The notes: a model not told the origin generated them from the sequence alone. A stretch of DNA of 64,000 bases from Odiellus spinosus (GCA_963920705.1 OY987234.1:6707851-6771850); one strand, 5' to 3'. Shown: positions 27,928-42,900, numbered from the stretch's first letter. Program-made: numbers and translations.

Positions 27928-30900
27928 CACGGAGAAGATAGCCAAGGAAAGGTTGGTCACTGACTGTACGCAGTTTCAACCTTAAGGTTTTCTTCGGTCA
28001 AAATCAATTGGAATTGAGGGCTGTGCGGCCAATTGTTACGTGTTGAGAATTCTAGATGATTTGTATTTTAGACCTTGAATTAATTCAGATAACTCGTTGA
28101 GGTAATTTTGAGGCGGATTCAAACTCATTGGTAAAAAAGTAGTCCGGCACAATTTCTCGAGTACGAGAATATGAACTATATCTTAGTCTAGCAGTATACA
28201 ACTTTTCTTAAGCCTAGTTCATCACATACACCAAAACCGCTTTGTTGCTATTCGATTTCGATAACTGGTTATGAAACGATTGTGAGAAATCGGTCAGTGT
28301 TGGTTGGGGAAGTAATTAGTAAAACCAAGTCGCTTTGATTCAAACTGCCAAGAAAATAACGAGGCGGGGAAACAGATTTACTATTAAATCTTAAAATAAC
28401 ACGATTGAAATCATAATTTCTGTCTTTCAAACACGATTAACTAATTAGTGTGGTATAATTATTTGTAATTTTTAAAACGACTCTAAGCAATTTGAACTAT
28501 AACCTTTGGGGCGAATCGAGTTATCAACGTGAACCACATATAAAATTTAAAAACACCACTACTACTGGTTTTGGAATCTATTTTGCCCTCAACTATGAAC
28601 TTTAAGAAAGTATAGAATAAATATTTTAAATAGAGAGTTGGTTGTTTCCATGGTAAATTTCACTCTTTGAAAACAAAATAGTGGAGAAATATTAAACTCC
28701 CTATTCTTATTGAAGGTTTGAGACATTATTATTAAATTAATTAGGACACACGGCACTTCCAAATATTAAACATATTTATCTTTTGTGTAGTGCAGTGTGT
28801 CCTTGTGAATTTAATTAAAAAGTATTGTGGGGAAATATTATCAATCTTATCATTGCGTGTTAGTCCGCCGCGTACTCAACTCCATTGTATGTTCTCTTAC
28901 CTATCCCGGTACGCATTTAGATGAACACAATAAAATATGTACGAGTATGCGAGCTATTATAAATTCGTTCGTGGACGTCAAATATTTAAATGGTTTTTTG
29001 AAGTCCTTACTGTCGCTTTTATCTTAAATGGTTCCGGGCATTTTTCTCTCAAGTTTCTCTCTCTTGAAAAATCTAATTTTGTATCTTCTATATCTTGGAG
29101 AGTCCGGGGAAGGATGGTGGGGTAGTGTAGAAGGGGGCGTTATATTTTAATAATATAGTTCTGACCCTTTTCTTAAAGCAGTCGCTTTATTTCTTATATA
29201 TATATATGGGCGACTTTACCATTTTTAAGATTCCTTCTCGTTTTTGAAGAATTTTTCCATTTTAAATTGAACTTCTGTTTTATTCATCTCGAAAGCGAAA
29301 GCGCCATTTAAATATACGTGCCCGAATTTACTATTCGAGCTTATATATAAAATTTAAATTTTGCAAATTTAAAAATAAAAAAAAATATATTTTTAAAGTA
29401 GGAAATTTAATTACGAAAAAATAATCAGTTTCAATTCCAGATTCAATTACTTAAAATTCGTTTTAAGTTAATAACATTTTAAAATGACGTTTCTGATTTA
29501 AATTTTTAAGGAATATATAAATCCAATTATATATTTTTGAAATACAATTTCAATTTAATTATACGGAATTTTGTTTACTAAAACTGGGACATTTTTATAT
29601 TTTAAATAATTTAAATCGTAACCATTAATATCTAATTTAAATTTTGAATTTTAAATTATCATTTTTTTGCTCGTTATATTTGCTCGTCTCTCCTCCATAC
29701 ACCTAAATATAATTTATTTATAGTTTTAGTATCGGTAATTCATAAATATTGCAAGCTTTAGTGAATTAGCCACGTAGTCCACGACCTACTTCTAGTTTTG
29801 TGATGTCGGTAGGAAAGAGAAGGCGAGTCTTAAGCCTCGTTCATACACATTCACACGAAAACGCTTCGTTGCGATTCTATTTCTATAACTGGTTATAAAA
29901 CCAATGTAAGAAATCAATTCGTGTTGGTTCGGGAAGCAATTTGGTCAAGTTGCTTCTTCGGTTCAAAGAGGCAAGAAAACTAGGGGTAAGACACTCTTGA
30001 ATTCGCTGTTCACCTGAGTTCACTGATTCCAGCTTTGACAGTGCATTGAGTTCGAACTCTTATGAACTCTGAGTTCAGCTTTGATAGTGCAAAGAGTACA
30101 AAAATTTGTACACCTGAGTTCGCGAGTGTCTGTCCCCTCGCAAGAAAATAACGAGATGGGGAGACATATTTGCTGACAAATCTTAAAATAACACGATTAA
30201 AATTATATTTTCTGTCAAAAATAATTAAGCAACGAGCTACAAACACGACTAACTAATTAAGTTGAGATAATTATTTAATATTTTTAAATTCTGGGAATTA
30301 TTTAAAACGACGCTAAGCCTTAGCTTAACGTCTGGTCAGCGTGTGAACCAGGGACAAATGGAAAACGCCGAGTATCGGTTTCGAAACCGATTTTGCTCTC
30401 AAGTATGAACGAGGCTTCATTTTCCTTAGGCCAAACTGGGTCGTAACCAGAGCAACCAATGTTTTTTTATTGGTGCTCTGTTTTTTGCTTGGGCTATGAG
30501 TCGGAATGCAGTAAATAGCATTGTTTTTAAATCAAATGTTTATTACCCAATCTTATCCTTTTTATATTTACACAAAATTCGATGCTCTAGAACTGATTAA
30601 TTATAGTACGTTTACGAATTTCACTTTAATTTGGCAGCACGCCTAAGCTCTAGACGGTCTTCCATTAAAGCGAACTTCTATTTTAGAGATATTAGGTATA
30701 ACCTTTACTTTCGAACGCGCTACGAGGTTAACCTGACGCGGATTAATTTCCATCTAAATATAATTTAAGCGCGTTTTGAGTCTCGTCAAAATTTACTTCC
30801 GAAAAAAGTAGGATCAAAAACTTTCCAAATTCACATTGCAAACACGGCTAACCCTAATATCCTTCCTCTCTATATAAGAAATCCAACCATAGTCGATAGC

Positions 30901-33900
30901 TTTGAATGTGTTGAAAATTCAAATTGATACTGACAATATTTATCCGTTCGCGCGCGTTTTAGGAAACTACTTCTATCCTCTATGAAGAATATTGTGTATT
31001 ACTCCGCCTTCGTTTTTGACTGTATTTTAACACTCCCCGCGATCTTGTATTACGTGGGAAAAAAAGGTTTAGGGACATAAAAATGAAGGTTTCATTTCCC
31101 AGTCTCCAGAAATATTCTAATTAAACATCAGTAGGGGAGGGCTACGCGCTGAGCCGGGCTAAGCTTTTAATTAATAGAAATGTTTCCTCACGCCCTTTTT
31201 TTCCCCGCCCGTTTCACTTGTAAAAGATCTCTCAAAACCTCCCACCAACCGCCCTGCAGCTAGGCTACTGTAGTGTACTATTTAATCCCTTTTCTAGGGG
31301 TTTTTGTATTTTTTTTTTCTGTTTTTTTAATTTAGTAACGGGAAACCAGTAATTTTCAGTAAAGTATATTGTTTAACGTCTTTAAAGCAACGAATAAGAC
31401 GCTGAAGGCTTAGAATTAGCCCTATACTATTTATTAATTCGGAAACGTTGCGTTTGTGCATGTTCCAAAAATGTTTTATGTTGATGGAGATTTTGAAACT
31501 TGATTTTCTCGGTGTAATAAGGATAACGTTAGAGATTGTACATTTTATACTTCGAACTAATTCCTACAATATTTCTTTACTTCCACTAATATTTCACTAT
31601 TAAATGGAATAAGACGAACTGAACAATTATTCTTATATGGGTTTCTTTCTCCTGTCCAAGCAAAGCGAAAATTAGAAAATCTTTAAACTTTCCTTTTTTG
31701 TTTCAAAATCTCTGGCGACTATAAAGACACGCGATCGCCCTGTTTACCTACCTATGAGAGACCCCACTTTTTAAGTTTAAAGATTTCAGTTTAATAGCTC
31801 TTCGATCCGAGTTTGCGTAAGTGGCAGCGTGGGATTTTCATTAATTTTTCAAATATTTATTCTTGGTAGCCTACTTTAAATTTACGAGATTCTTATAAAA
31901 TTTAATTGAAAATCTTTTATTTTTACGCCGAAAGAGATTAAAATTTGAGAGTTCGTATTACGTAACGCCATTGTCCTATCGTTATTTAATTGTAAACTTA
32001 CCGTAGGGTTTACATCTTGTATATCCTGTATATTATGTACTCTCTCCAGATTGTTCGTACAGGGTGTGTGTGATAGTTTGATCAAGGGTCAATTGGAACA
32101 ATTTAAAGCGACTCTTATATTTTTCTGTTGTAATTATTATGCCATGTTTTTAACGGTCTTTCCGAAAATTATACTTATATTCTATTTGGGGGGTGCGGAA
32201 CATTGACTAAATAGCGAAGGTTATGGATTAGTTATAAACCAGGGATTTAAAAAAAATCTACCAGAGAAATTTTCAAATCTCAGTGTTATAATCCCTAAGG
32301 TTAGCTTAGGTTGGGTTCCAGGCTGGGAAATAAGGCGGTTTTACTGGACAAAAGTCCAGTTTAAAAATTAGCTGGGCCAGTTTAAAAATTAAATGCTTGG
32401 GGGTCTACTGGCCACAAGGCCAGTTAATTAATTCCAAAATTTAGTTTTGTTTCTTAGCCTACGTCATAGTCCTACGTCATAATGACAGATTGTCAAGCTC
32501 GTGAAAATTGTAACTGGCCAATGTCCAGTTTTTTTAATTAAACTGCTTGGGCTCTACTGGCCACAAGTCCAGTTTAAAAATTATCCTTATTTCCCAGCCT
32601 GTTGGGTTCGATTACGCTAGGTACTCCACGGAATTTTAATATGGAAATTTGTTCTGAAATTTCTGCTGGTCGGTGATTTTGTTTAGTATTTTTCTACTGA
32701 ACTCACTGGGTCCGAATTAGTTTAATACTAGAGTTATATGAAGGGGGGGGGGGGGGGTACGATTATGGTCATCGTGCACATTTGAGTCTCGTAATTTTAA
32801 GAATTATTCAATTCCTTTACAAATATATAATTATTAGTTCAACCAAAATACAATAAAACTCCAGTAGAAACTAGGTTACATAATGCAAATCTCGATTGTA
32901 AAATTTGATTTTAAATTCCGAGCCTAACTTTGATGAATGGCTCGTTCGGGGGACCCCCTAGTCATCGCACGCACACATACACCCTGTACACGTCCTGTTC
33001 ATACGTTATTGCTCTTTTAAAGGCGGAACATTTTTTTCCTGGACAAGGCTTAAGTCTAGCTTCGTATAATATAGAGCGGCGAGCTTGAATTTATTTTTTA
33101 TTCGTTCGGGAACTCTTTCTTCGACGCTCGGTATTTCGCGTTAAAAATTTACGACGGTGATAACTTTCGGTTTTTACGACCCCTCCTCCCCTCGTTTTAT
33201 TTTCCGCCTTTTCCAAGCAACTCGGGTCTAAGTTCCTTTAGAATCTAAGCCTTGGCCGAAAGAAAAATTTCCATATACACCGAAAAAAATTCACGTATAA
33301 AAACTATCAGAAATATTCCGCTTTAAGTTTACACCGATTTCAAGCTCTAGACCCTATAACCCTTTGCTTCTAACTCGGTTTGCAAGAGATTCGAGGTGGC
33401 TAAGCCTTCGTCAGCGTAGTCATCTAAAGGCGGAATAGAATGTAAAGAAAGAGTCGCGCGAGCGGTGGCGCGGTAATAAGGTAGTCTCCGGGAATAAAAT
33501 CTAAATTTATCGGCGATTTCGGAGATGGATAGTTATTAAGCCCCCCCCCCCCTCCCAGCAGCGCCGCCAAGAGAGAGAAATTCTCTTCTTCCAAATTGGT
33601 TTATCAAACATTAACGCGAATAACCCGACGGCACCAGCGATTGCCTTTTTCGACCCGGGTAGAATATTTTGGGTGTTGATCCGGTTCCCAGACTATCCAG
33701 TCAGTTACGAATTAGTTCAAACCCCGAAGATGCTCTTTAAAAGGGCTAACGAGAGGCATTAAACCTAACTTTAAAACTTAACAATTAGTAAGGAAAAGAA
33801 AAAAAGCGAGATCAGACACGTTGGTTCAGTTATTTTGTAGTAATTTAATGACTTATTATTTTTATCAAACCCAACAATTTCTTCCCCATAGATAATGATA

Positions 33901-36900
33901 GGACTCCTATTGGGTTGAAAGTTTCTGCGCATAGGTTTTCTCCTATATCATAAACCAAATTCTGGCGCTATTTTTCTCTGAGTTAAATCTAAATCGTCTG
34001 ACTATTGACGAATTCGGAATATCCATTCGCATAAACCAACTTCCAGAAGCTACGGCCATTGGGGTACAAATATTATGATGATACATCATAGCGGGTGTCG
34101 TTACCAAGCTAATAATATTAATAACGTAATAAATTATTAAAGTATACAAACAAATATTGGGCCCCGAAACGATAAAAAATAAATATACATAAAATTAATC
34201 AAGAATTTATATTAAAATGTGATATAGAATGGTGAATAGATGGCGCGCCTGCACCTCTATCTCTCTCTGGTATAGTGAAAATACAAGAATTTCTATAGAT
34301 ATGTACACCCGTTGCTATGGGAAACGAGTTGAGCCTAGAAGGGGCAAAATAGCGAGGTGGGAGTTATCGCCGAGTTTCTCTCTCGTCATAGCAAATCAGA
34401 ATGGAACTAGAAAAGCGCCACATCTTAACAGATCCGCGCATAAAGATGTACCCCAATGGCACCCTGCCCCTGGAAGTTACTCTTCAATTCCGAATTCATC
34501 TATATTAACACTGAAGAAGGGCCTCGTCTCGAAACGTATATATATAAATGTCAAGTACCATGTTAAATAATAAGCTTCATGTATATATTTTCGTAATCTC
34601 GTATATTCATTAAGATAAATACGCTATCGAACGAAATCATCATCGTCACTAAAGCCTGGTTCTTCCTTTAAATTATTAATATATTATCCTGAACTTTCCA
34701 ATTCGTTTTTAATTTTTAATTTTCAAGTTTTAAGGGGTTTAATATTTAAAATTTTATTAAATTAGAAAATATATGTTTACTTCCGTTATATGTTGATTCG
34801 TTTTCCATCTTGGAAATATTTTAATTCGCTTCAGGCTCTCTATATTTTATAGGAATTGTTAAAGCATTTTCTTCTTTCATGGTGTGAATTATTAATTTCT
34901 TAATTTTCATGGAAATTAAATTCAGTAACTAGGTTCGTATGTTTTAAAACGTATTCCTTATACGTAGTTCTTTTCGCGGGGGTGTAGGAGGTAAAACCCC
35001 TCGAGGGTATATTCGTATTAATGTATGTATATTTTAAGAAGAGAAATAGCGAAGACTACTTTAGGAAGCCTGGTTGGTTGGATTGAGTGGGGGTGGGCGG
35101 AAAGGAGGTTTCGGGACTTAATTCAACTCATTAAAACTTTAGGTTAACTTCGTTTCTTTTCACGTCTTTATTTTCTCATTGGTCCTTTTTCGTTTTAACG
35201 TAAATATCTGGAATCTCGACTAATACCGAGACCAGGACTAGGCTGGAAAATCTTTTTCACGACTTTTTCTTAAGCCCTACTCGCACGATACGACTGCGTA
35301 TTTAACTTTGTTAGATGAATTAAATTTCATTAGTTTAATCGTGGTTTTAAAATTAAACATTGTTTCGTTGACGCAACTTGCTTTAATCAAATTAATTCTT
35401 AACGGGAGAATGCAACCTTAAAACAAGTCTTTTTTTATCGATTCCTTATTGTTTATAATAAGCCTAATCCACCAGTAAAAAATTTTAAAAACAAATATTA
35501 AACTAGTAATAAAAAAACTTACCATCAAAATAGGCTGGGAAATAAGCTTAGCTGAATTCATGGAGATCACCAACTCCCCACATAAGGACTACCGACCAAT
35601 GGCATTGATCGATGTCTCTTATGTGGGGAATACTGTGTCTCCATGATCAATGTCATTGGTGGCTAGTCCTTATACGGGGAGATATATCCATGATTCCAGC
35701 TAAGCTTACTTAAGAATAGAAATGTCATCACGCAACTCAGATGGCGTTCTAAGCCTCTAGTTAGAAGCCACAGTTGGCGTCTAGCTCCACCTGGAGTTGC
35801 CTGTTGATATTTTTTTATTTTTACCCAACGATCTTACGATGGTCAGCCCGTGCCCCTTCTCTGTAAGCAATTTATGAATCCGTCTAAGTTTATGAATTTT
35901 CTTTACCCCAGGTTTATAATTGTGTTTGGACACCTTTCCTTGAATCATTTGGTTCACACCCTGTACTTTCTCGACGTATTTCGTTTGGCTTTAGGAGTAT
36001 GGCAACTGCGGCTAGGGTTTCGGGTACGGGGGTAACCAATAATTCCTTTATCATGCACCTGGGAATTTTATAAAAGCTCCTGTTTAGAAAAAGAAGCTCA
36101 GTAAAAATCTCTTTCTCCGAACCGAAAAATTTAAAATTTAAATTCTTTTTGGCCCCATATTTCATAGTTGCGCGTCCACTATTCTCTTTTACCCGCCCAC
36201 CCCCTGTCTTTATACTTGTAATTCGCTTTTAACGACCAAGTTTACGATCTTTATTACCTCTCTTCCGCCCCCCCCCCCCTGAATCCTTCACCCGAGTTAT
36301 TTAAGCTTAAAAACCTTTGTATACTGTTATAGCGGTATTATATATAGCTCTTTTTATTTCGAAGCCAGTAATTTTACTTTTAACGCAATGCGGGTAACTT
36401 CATTTCGCACCGGTTTTTATTTAAAATTTATTTCGGTACCGGTATTCGATAATGAAAAATCAAAAAGATGGAAGTTGCCAAACTTTGACCGTAGTTCTAA
36501 ATTTCGTAGGAAAAAATACATTACCGGTCGCAGTTTTTAGTCTGTAAATATGAAAATAATAAATAATTTAGACCCTTAAAGGGAGAATGCAATCTAACAT
36601 TTATTCCATATAGTTTAAATAGGCCTAATCTACTAGTAAAAAAATTTAACAACACAAATATTAAACTAGAAACAAATTTAAAACTTACCCGGAAAATAGG
36701 CTTAGCTGGATTCTAACGGCGAGATCTTAGTGAAGCTTCCCAAAACATTCTATTGGTTTCGATTAAAATTCAACCTATAATGAGTGCGTCCCTGAAAAAG
36801 GTTTCCCGCCTACTGTAGTGTTATCATAAAAAACACTATGCCTAAAAAATGGTTTTAATAACGCGCTCGCACTTTAGTAGGCGAGATAAGAATTTAATAA

Positions 36901-39900
36901 ATAAACATAAGAGGTTTCATCTATTCTTTTATCTGTAATAGTTAGCAGAGTAAATCATGTGCTTGAACAATAAACTTAGTAAACCCAGCGTGCGTTGTAG
37001 TATTTATTTAACATAGTCTTAGCTAAGTACGGAAAGCCTAAGAACAATACATGGTGTCAGAAGTGGGATTCGAACCCACGCCCTCATACTAAGCCTAAGA
37101 ACAATACACCTACTTCACAAATGAATATATTAGCATTATTCAGAACTGGAAGAGGGTAGTCAAAATTGAAAATATCATTTCTCCGAATAACAGAGGGCGC
37201 TTTTTATCGTATCTCGGAAAACTCTGTAACGAGATGATCCCGCATTATGTTTCTGGTTAACATGTAGCTTCATTTTCATTTCCAAGTTGGAAGTTTTTCC
37301 CTCAAAATAGGTGCATTAAATGAAAGATGAAGGGCTATTTTGATATTACGTAAGGCGACGTATTTATGTTTTATACTCTCTTTTGCATTCGTAAACGATC
37401 CTAATGTTTTTTCAAGGTTTTTTTCGTTATCTCGAATTCGCGTGCGGCCCCGAAAACATCTTTGTTTTATTTCTAGTCTCGCTTAATTTTTTACGGGTTT
37501 TTATACCCATCTTCTTGTTATATATCATTCGGAAAATATGGAAACGTCTAGCGTTCATCGTATTGAAAACTATAGATAGAAAGGCAGAGAATGAGAGATA
37601 TCTACACTATCTCCGTACCTTTTACTCTATCGCTTCCTTATAACAGTTGATGGAATATAATCTTGATCATCTTGAATTTTCAACGAATTCCAAGTTATGG
37701 TTCACGCGTTATTACTGTATGATTTTGGTTTCTTCGATGTTCTAGAGAGGGAGATAGGATTGTGTTAAATGACGTGATAAGAGAGCCCGTTTCTACCCTT
37801 CAAGGCGGTTATATTCATTTTTTTCATGGGTGTATTGGGGTTGAACTCCCAAAAAATAGGTTTACATTAGAACAGTAGTAAAAATAACCTTTTTACCTTG
37901 GGTTTTCTCGGGTTTTCGTTTTTCTTTCGGTAAACATCAGCCCGGTAATAGTCCGATGCTTTTATAGTGCTATTAAAAGTTCGTATAAAAGCATCGTATA
38001 TTATTATTTTTGAAATGAAATTTCTATTCCAAGCCTATATCACCTTTGGTTCGTGTAAACTGTTGTTTCAATGGTAGTTCACAATTATATGTATATAGGT
38101 ATATATGAATGGATGAATATTTATTAACCCTTGCGTTCCCTTTTAAATCAGGGAGGACCTATAAAGGTCGCGAGTAATACAAAAATAGATAAATACCAAG
38201 TCTACCTTGGACAGTAAGCGGCACTACTAGTTTATACATGCACAAAACAAAATAAAACAAAAATGAATTACAATAAAACCAAGACACAACACGTTTACCC
38301 ACAACTGATGGATGCTTTACTAAGTACGCTGGTGGACGTGCAGTCTCCCCCACAAACAGCGCTAGGCAAAACAGCTAGGAAAGGGTGTTTTGGTAAGGAT
38401 AGAAACCGTTTGTTTTGAGAAACTTATTTTTAAGAATTGTGGTTTTGAAAACCACTGACCTACCCCATATCGTGTACAATATCTACCATCGCTGCGAATA
38501 TTTGGCTAATTGATAAATGATGTTAATTCTCGTATTTAGTAAGGCAGAAAATTGTTCATTGAACCTGATTCCGGAGAATACATGAAATTGTTAATATTTT
38601 CTATTTTAAAGGGAAACTTAGATCTAAAAATTAAACAGCTTTTGAATTTATTTTCGGTGTCACAAAATCAAAAAAAAAAAAAAAAAAAAAAAAAAACGTA
38701 TTCGATAATTTCCAGACAAGTATTAGACACGTTTTTACTGTTAAATTAGTTTTTAAAATTAAGAAAAGTTTGAATTTTAGTAAATATAAATTCGGGCCAA
38801 TCATAGTATTTCAGTCTTCAATAGCGCTTGTAATGTCCTAACATTAAGAGAATAGGCAGGCATGTTTTGGCATGGTGATTCCGAAAATAAATTAAAAAGC
38901 CGTTCCCTTTTTAGCTCCAAGTTCCCCTTTAATATAATGGTATATTTTCGTATTCCAAGTTAATAGCCATATATTTTACTGCGACAAGTAATTACTCGAG
39001 TTAATTGTTAACCGAAGTTCACGCGACTTTATCGGTACTTTATTCGAAACTCAATTTGAGTTGCGAATTATTAAACTGCCTTTAGAATTTGCTAATTTAA
39101 TACCGCGACAGTTAAAGTTCTACATAAATAAATCTTTATCGCTGTTGAATAAATGTTAACGCGTAGTAAATTCATGGTAAATAAATAAAGAGCCCCTTGT
39201 TTCGTAATAAAATTTGTGTAAATATTTTTCCGGCGAATCCGTGAAGATTATGGTCGTGTAAAAGATAGATTAAAAATAGAATCTGAGAGAGTATCGGTGT
39301 CAGTGTTTACTTAGACATTCGCGTAACCCTCGGTTCCGCTTCCGTTAAAGCGTATCCCACTTTGACACCATCCCCGAGTGACGTGGCTTTCCAAGATCTA
39401 AAACCTAGAATAATTTCGAATCTCTCTTCTCTCCGACGGTACCATCCTCGTCAAACGCTGACTTGAAAATATAGGGAATCGGCAACATCCTTCCTTTGAT
39501 CGAAATCATTTGAATATGGAAATAACACGGTGTGCCGACTCCCTATAAGTTATCGTCGTTCGAAAGGAGTGAACTAAGTAACGAAACTTGAGGTTTATTA
39601 ATACACCTTGTTGAAGGTAATAGGCTAAGAAAGTAGTTAACCCTAACCTATCGCGAACATCCGTAGGGATATTGCTAGATAAAACGTTTTAGAGAGAGAT
39701 CCGACCTCTATCGCGATTTAGACGAACTACGGTACGAAAGGAACGTCAATTTCAATTTAAAAACTAGCGAATGAAATGATGCGGTTTGCGAATTCCTGCG
39801 TAACTCTAAACAATGCCACGGAGTTTAAAAAAAGAATTTGTTCGTTTCGCAACGTCGCTCGTTATACAGATGGCACCTAATTCCGCTCCTCCCTTTTTTC

Positions 39901-42900
39901 TTTGTTATTTCTTTGTCAACTTGACGGCTTTATTTCGGTCGATGGAGATTCGCTTCTTCGTGTTTAACTTGGAAAGAAATTTTAGCCAACATCATTATTA
40001 TTTATTTGGAATTAGACAGTTTAAAGGGGGACTGCGACAGGCGGAAACGAATATTTTTATATCTCTTCCTCGTGCACCATGAGTCCAATTGGTTACTTAC
40101 AAATAGTTAACCTATATAGAAATCGATTTTAACTTGCTACAGCCTACATGTTATCTATATTTAACCCTCCAAATTTTCCTTCTTGACCATTCCAAATTTT
40201 CGAGTTAAAAATTTAAATTTCAGAAAAGGAGGGGCCAACTTATGGCAGTTTATAGTGCGGCGATTACCTTTAAAATGACCTATATTTTAAAAATAAACTG
40301 TCGCCAGATTAAATAAATTATCAGGAAAATGAAACAAAACAAAGTCAGGTTCCAATCTCTCTCGGTATATCTACCTCATCCTGTAAGGTAGCTTTATCTC
40401 GCGCACACTCGCAAAGCGGATGGAACACTTTTACAGGCGTTTAATGAACATTTTCCACTAAATCGCCAGAATTTCATTTGCAAATTAATTATGTGCAAAC
40501 ATAAATTGAAGAATATTTCATTAATAATCCTTAAACGTAATTCAGTCTCAATTAAGTAGTTTAAGCTCTAATTCATTTAATATTTCAAGTAATACACTTG
40601 CACTTATATATAACCCCATTGATTTCACTTCCCATTTGATCTTCGGTGATATTCTCGAGGAAGAGGGCTATTTCTATATGGTCAATAGGAGCTAATCCAT
40701 TATTTTTGTTCCCAACTTTTTCTTTTGACGGAATTTTGGCCGTGCTGAGCTGTCTCACGTATTTTCTCTTTATTTTTTTTTTTTTTTTCTTTCCTCCTCC
40801 GGTTGTTGGGAGGCATCAGAGCTCGGAAGCGGCGTATTCTGCCAGGTGTTTTTGATCCCTCCCCCGATAGAAATGATTAGGAATCACCGGGCGTTTATTC
40901 CATCCTACCTATAATATCCGCATCCCCCTTATCACCATCCCAACTCGTCTCTCTCATTCCATCAACACACATTCACGCGGCCATCTCCCTCCACTCTTCC
41001 ACTTTACTCCCTCTACTATTTTCCAACCTCAGGCCCAGTTCGCGCTGTTTCATTAAACCTTATTTGGTTTTTATTCAATAATGCTGTTCAACATATAAGC
41101 TCCAGAACCATATAAGTATTTTCCACTTTGGAAAAGGCTTAAAAAATAGATGTTAAATTGGAATAGACAAAGTATTTAAAAAAAAAATATAGCTCAAAAA
41201 ATATCGAGATTTAGTTTAAATATATTTGAATGTGTAGACTTTGGCAATACTCAGTTCTTAACTATAATTACCAAATATAGTTACGGAAAATCCACCGGCT
41301 GTTCTAACCAATCTAACATTGTCTAACGTCAAAACTGGGTTACGCTATAAAATTGAATAGGCTCGCTGGCTCAATTGGTTAGAATTAGTGGGAAGGTAAC
41401 ACAGAGATATTTGGTTCAATTGTACCCTGAGACTATTGACATTTTTTTCGCCTCGGGAGCTGGCATGGAATAATAATTTCAGTTCTAACAAAACATTGAT
41501 ATAATTTGAAAATCCGTCTGGTTATCGTACGTTACGAATGATAATTTACAATTCTTTGCGATACGGTCAGCCAATTCACAAAACCGCTGTTTCTCTAAAC
41601 ATAATCTAACCTAACCAAAAACGCGGTTGTGTTTTAGGAAACTTAGATTTCAGTTTCATACATTGTAAAGATTACTTTTGAAATTACGAGAAATAACCTG
41701 GCCAGAAAATTTCCAACAAACTTCCTGTAAAGTTAAGAGCATTTTCAGCTTTTGACCATTTTTCTTTTATTGTAAAATTAGTTTATTTGACGGGAAACGT
41801 GTTTACGCAAAGAAAAACTGCAATTATTTTGTAACTGCGCTATTGAGCGTGCGAACTGGTCTTAAATTTCTCCCGGTTTCCGTCTGTCGATTCTCTCTCG
41901 GTTATAAGATGAGCCTCGATCCCCCCTCTACTCTTTAAGGAGGAGAATCCCTTTTCTCTTCTCAGAGTCGGTGGCCCCATACTTTTTCCAAGCTCTCAGG
42001 ACTATTTTTTCTAAAGATTATTTTCCTTCTCCGTGGCGAGCTATCCCTGGCTCGAATTTCTCTTTTTCTCTGTTGGGAGCGTGTGGAACCTGTTGCTACG
42101 ATACTACTCGTGAATCGGGTTGGATCCCGCGAGCTTCCTTTTCCTTTTCGTCTTCTTCTTTCTCTTTAAGAATGTATGGCCCTAGGATCTTTATTTCTCC
42201 AATGGGTACACCGTGATGGGTTCGCTCTCTCGATGCCTTCAATCTTTTCCAGACTTTTATACCCGCTCGTTTTCCACGCTTCAATTTCTTCTCTTCTAGC
42301 TCGCCTCGAGCCGATTTTGTTCTTCGTATTCTGAAGTTAGAAAATAGAAATAACCCATTGTAGAAGAATTTCCCAGAATCATATCAATTTGCTAAATTAA
42401 GAATATTTAATTTAGTCTCATACTATATACCTCTATTCGAGAGAATTTTTGGTAATGATGAATGCTTGACGCGGATTGATACGCATTTTTAAACTAAATT
42501 GAAAAGAAGTAGGCCCACCTTAGTCGTTGCAAAATCAATGCGATTTTACTTCAAACATGTTTTATTATTAGAAAAAGAAAAAAGATTGAAAAACTTTTAT
42601 TTAGTCCTGGTTAAAGTGAAACTTAGGAGCTAAAAATGAAACAGCTTGGACGTTAAAGGGCTGCCAATTCTTTTCATGTTAGGACATTACTAGCGCTGTT
42701 GAAAACTGAAAACTGAAATAATTTTTTACCCAACTTTAGTATTAAATTAAACACCAAAAACATGTCTAAAATGGTTTTAAAAATTCTCCAATACCTTTTA
42801 TGGCAAGGTGATTCCGAAAATAAATTAAATTTCCCTTTAAGCTCAATTAAAATCGCCTAAATTGTAACGAATAAAAAAAAATTTAAAATTTCTACGAATT

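Noticed and set aside
27922-28060. Possible transposon with CAACACG / CGTGTTG ends
   Set aside because: The inverted match is only 7-8 bp and no target duplication or second copy was found.
33943-34149. Mitochondrial-like hydrophobic peptide on the minus strand (possible NUMT)
   Set aside because: No match to conserved blocks of cytochrome oxidase, cytochrome b or ATPase subunits; the sequence is part of an inverted repeat relic.
37052-37090. Functional tRNA-Leu gene
   Set aside because: Only the 3' part is present; there is no 5' half, D arm or anticodon arm, and CCA is included.
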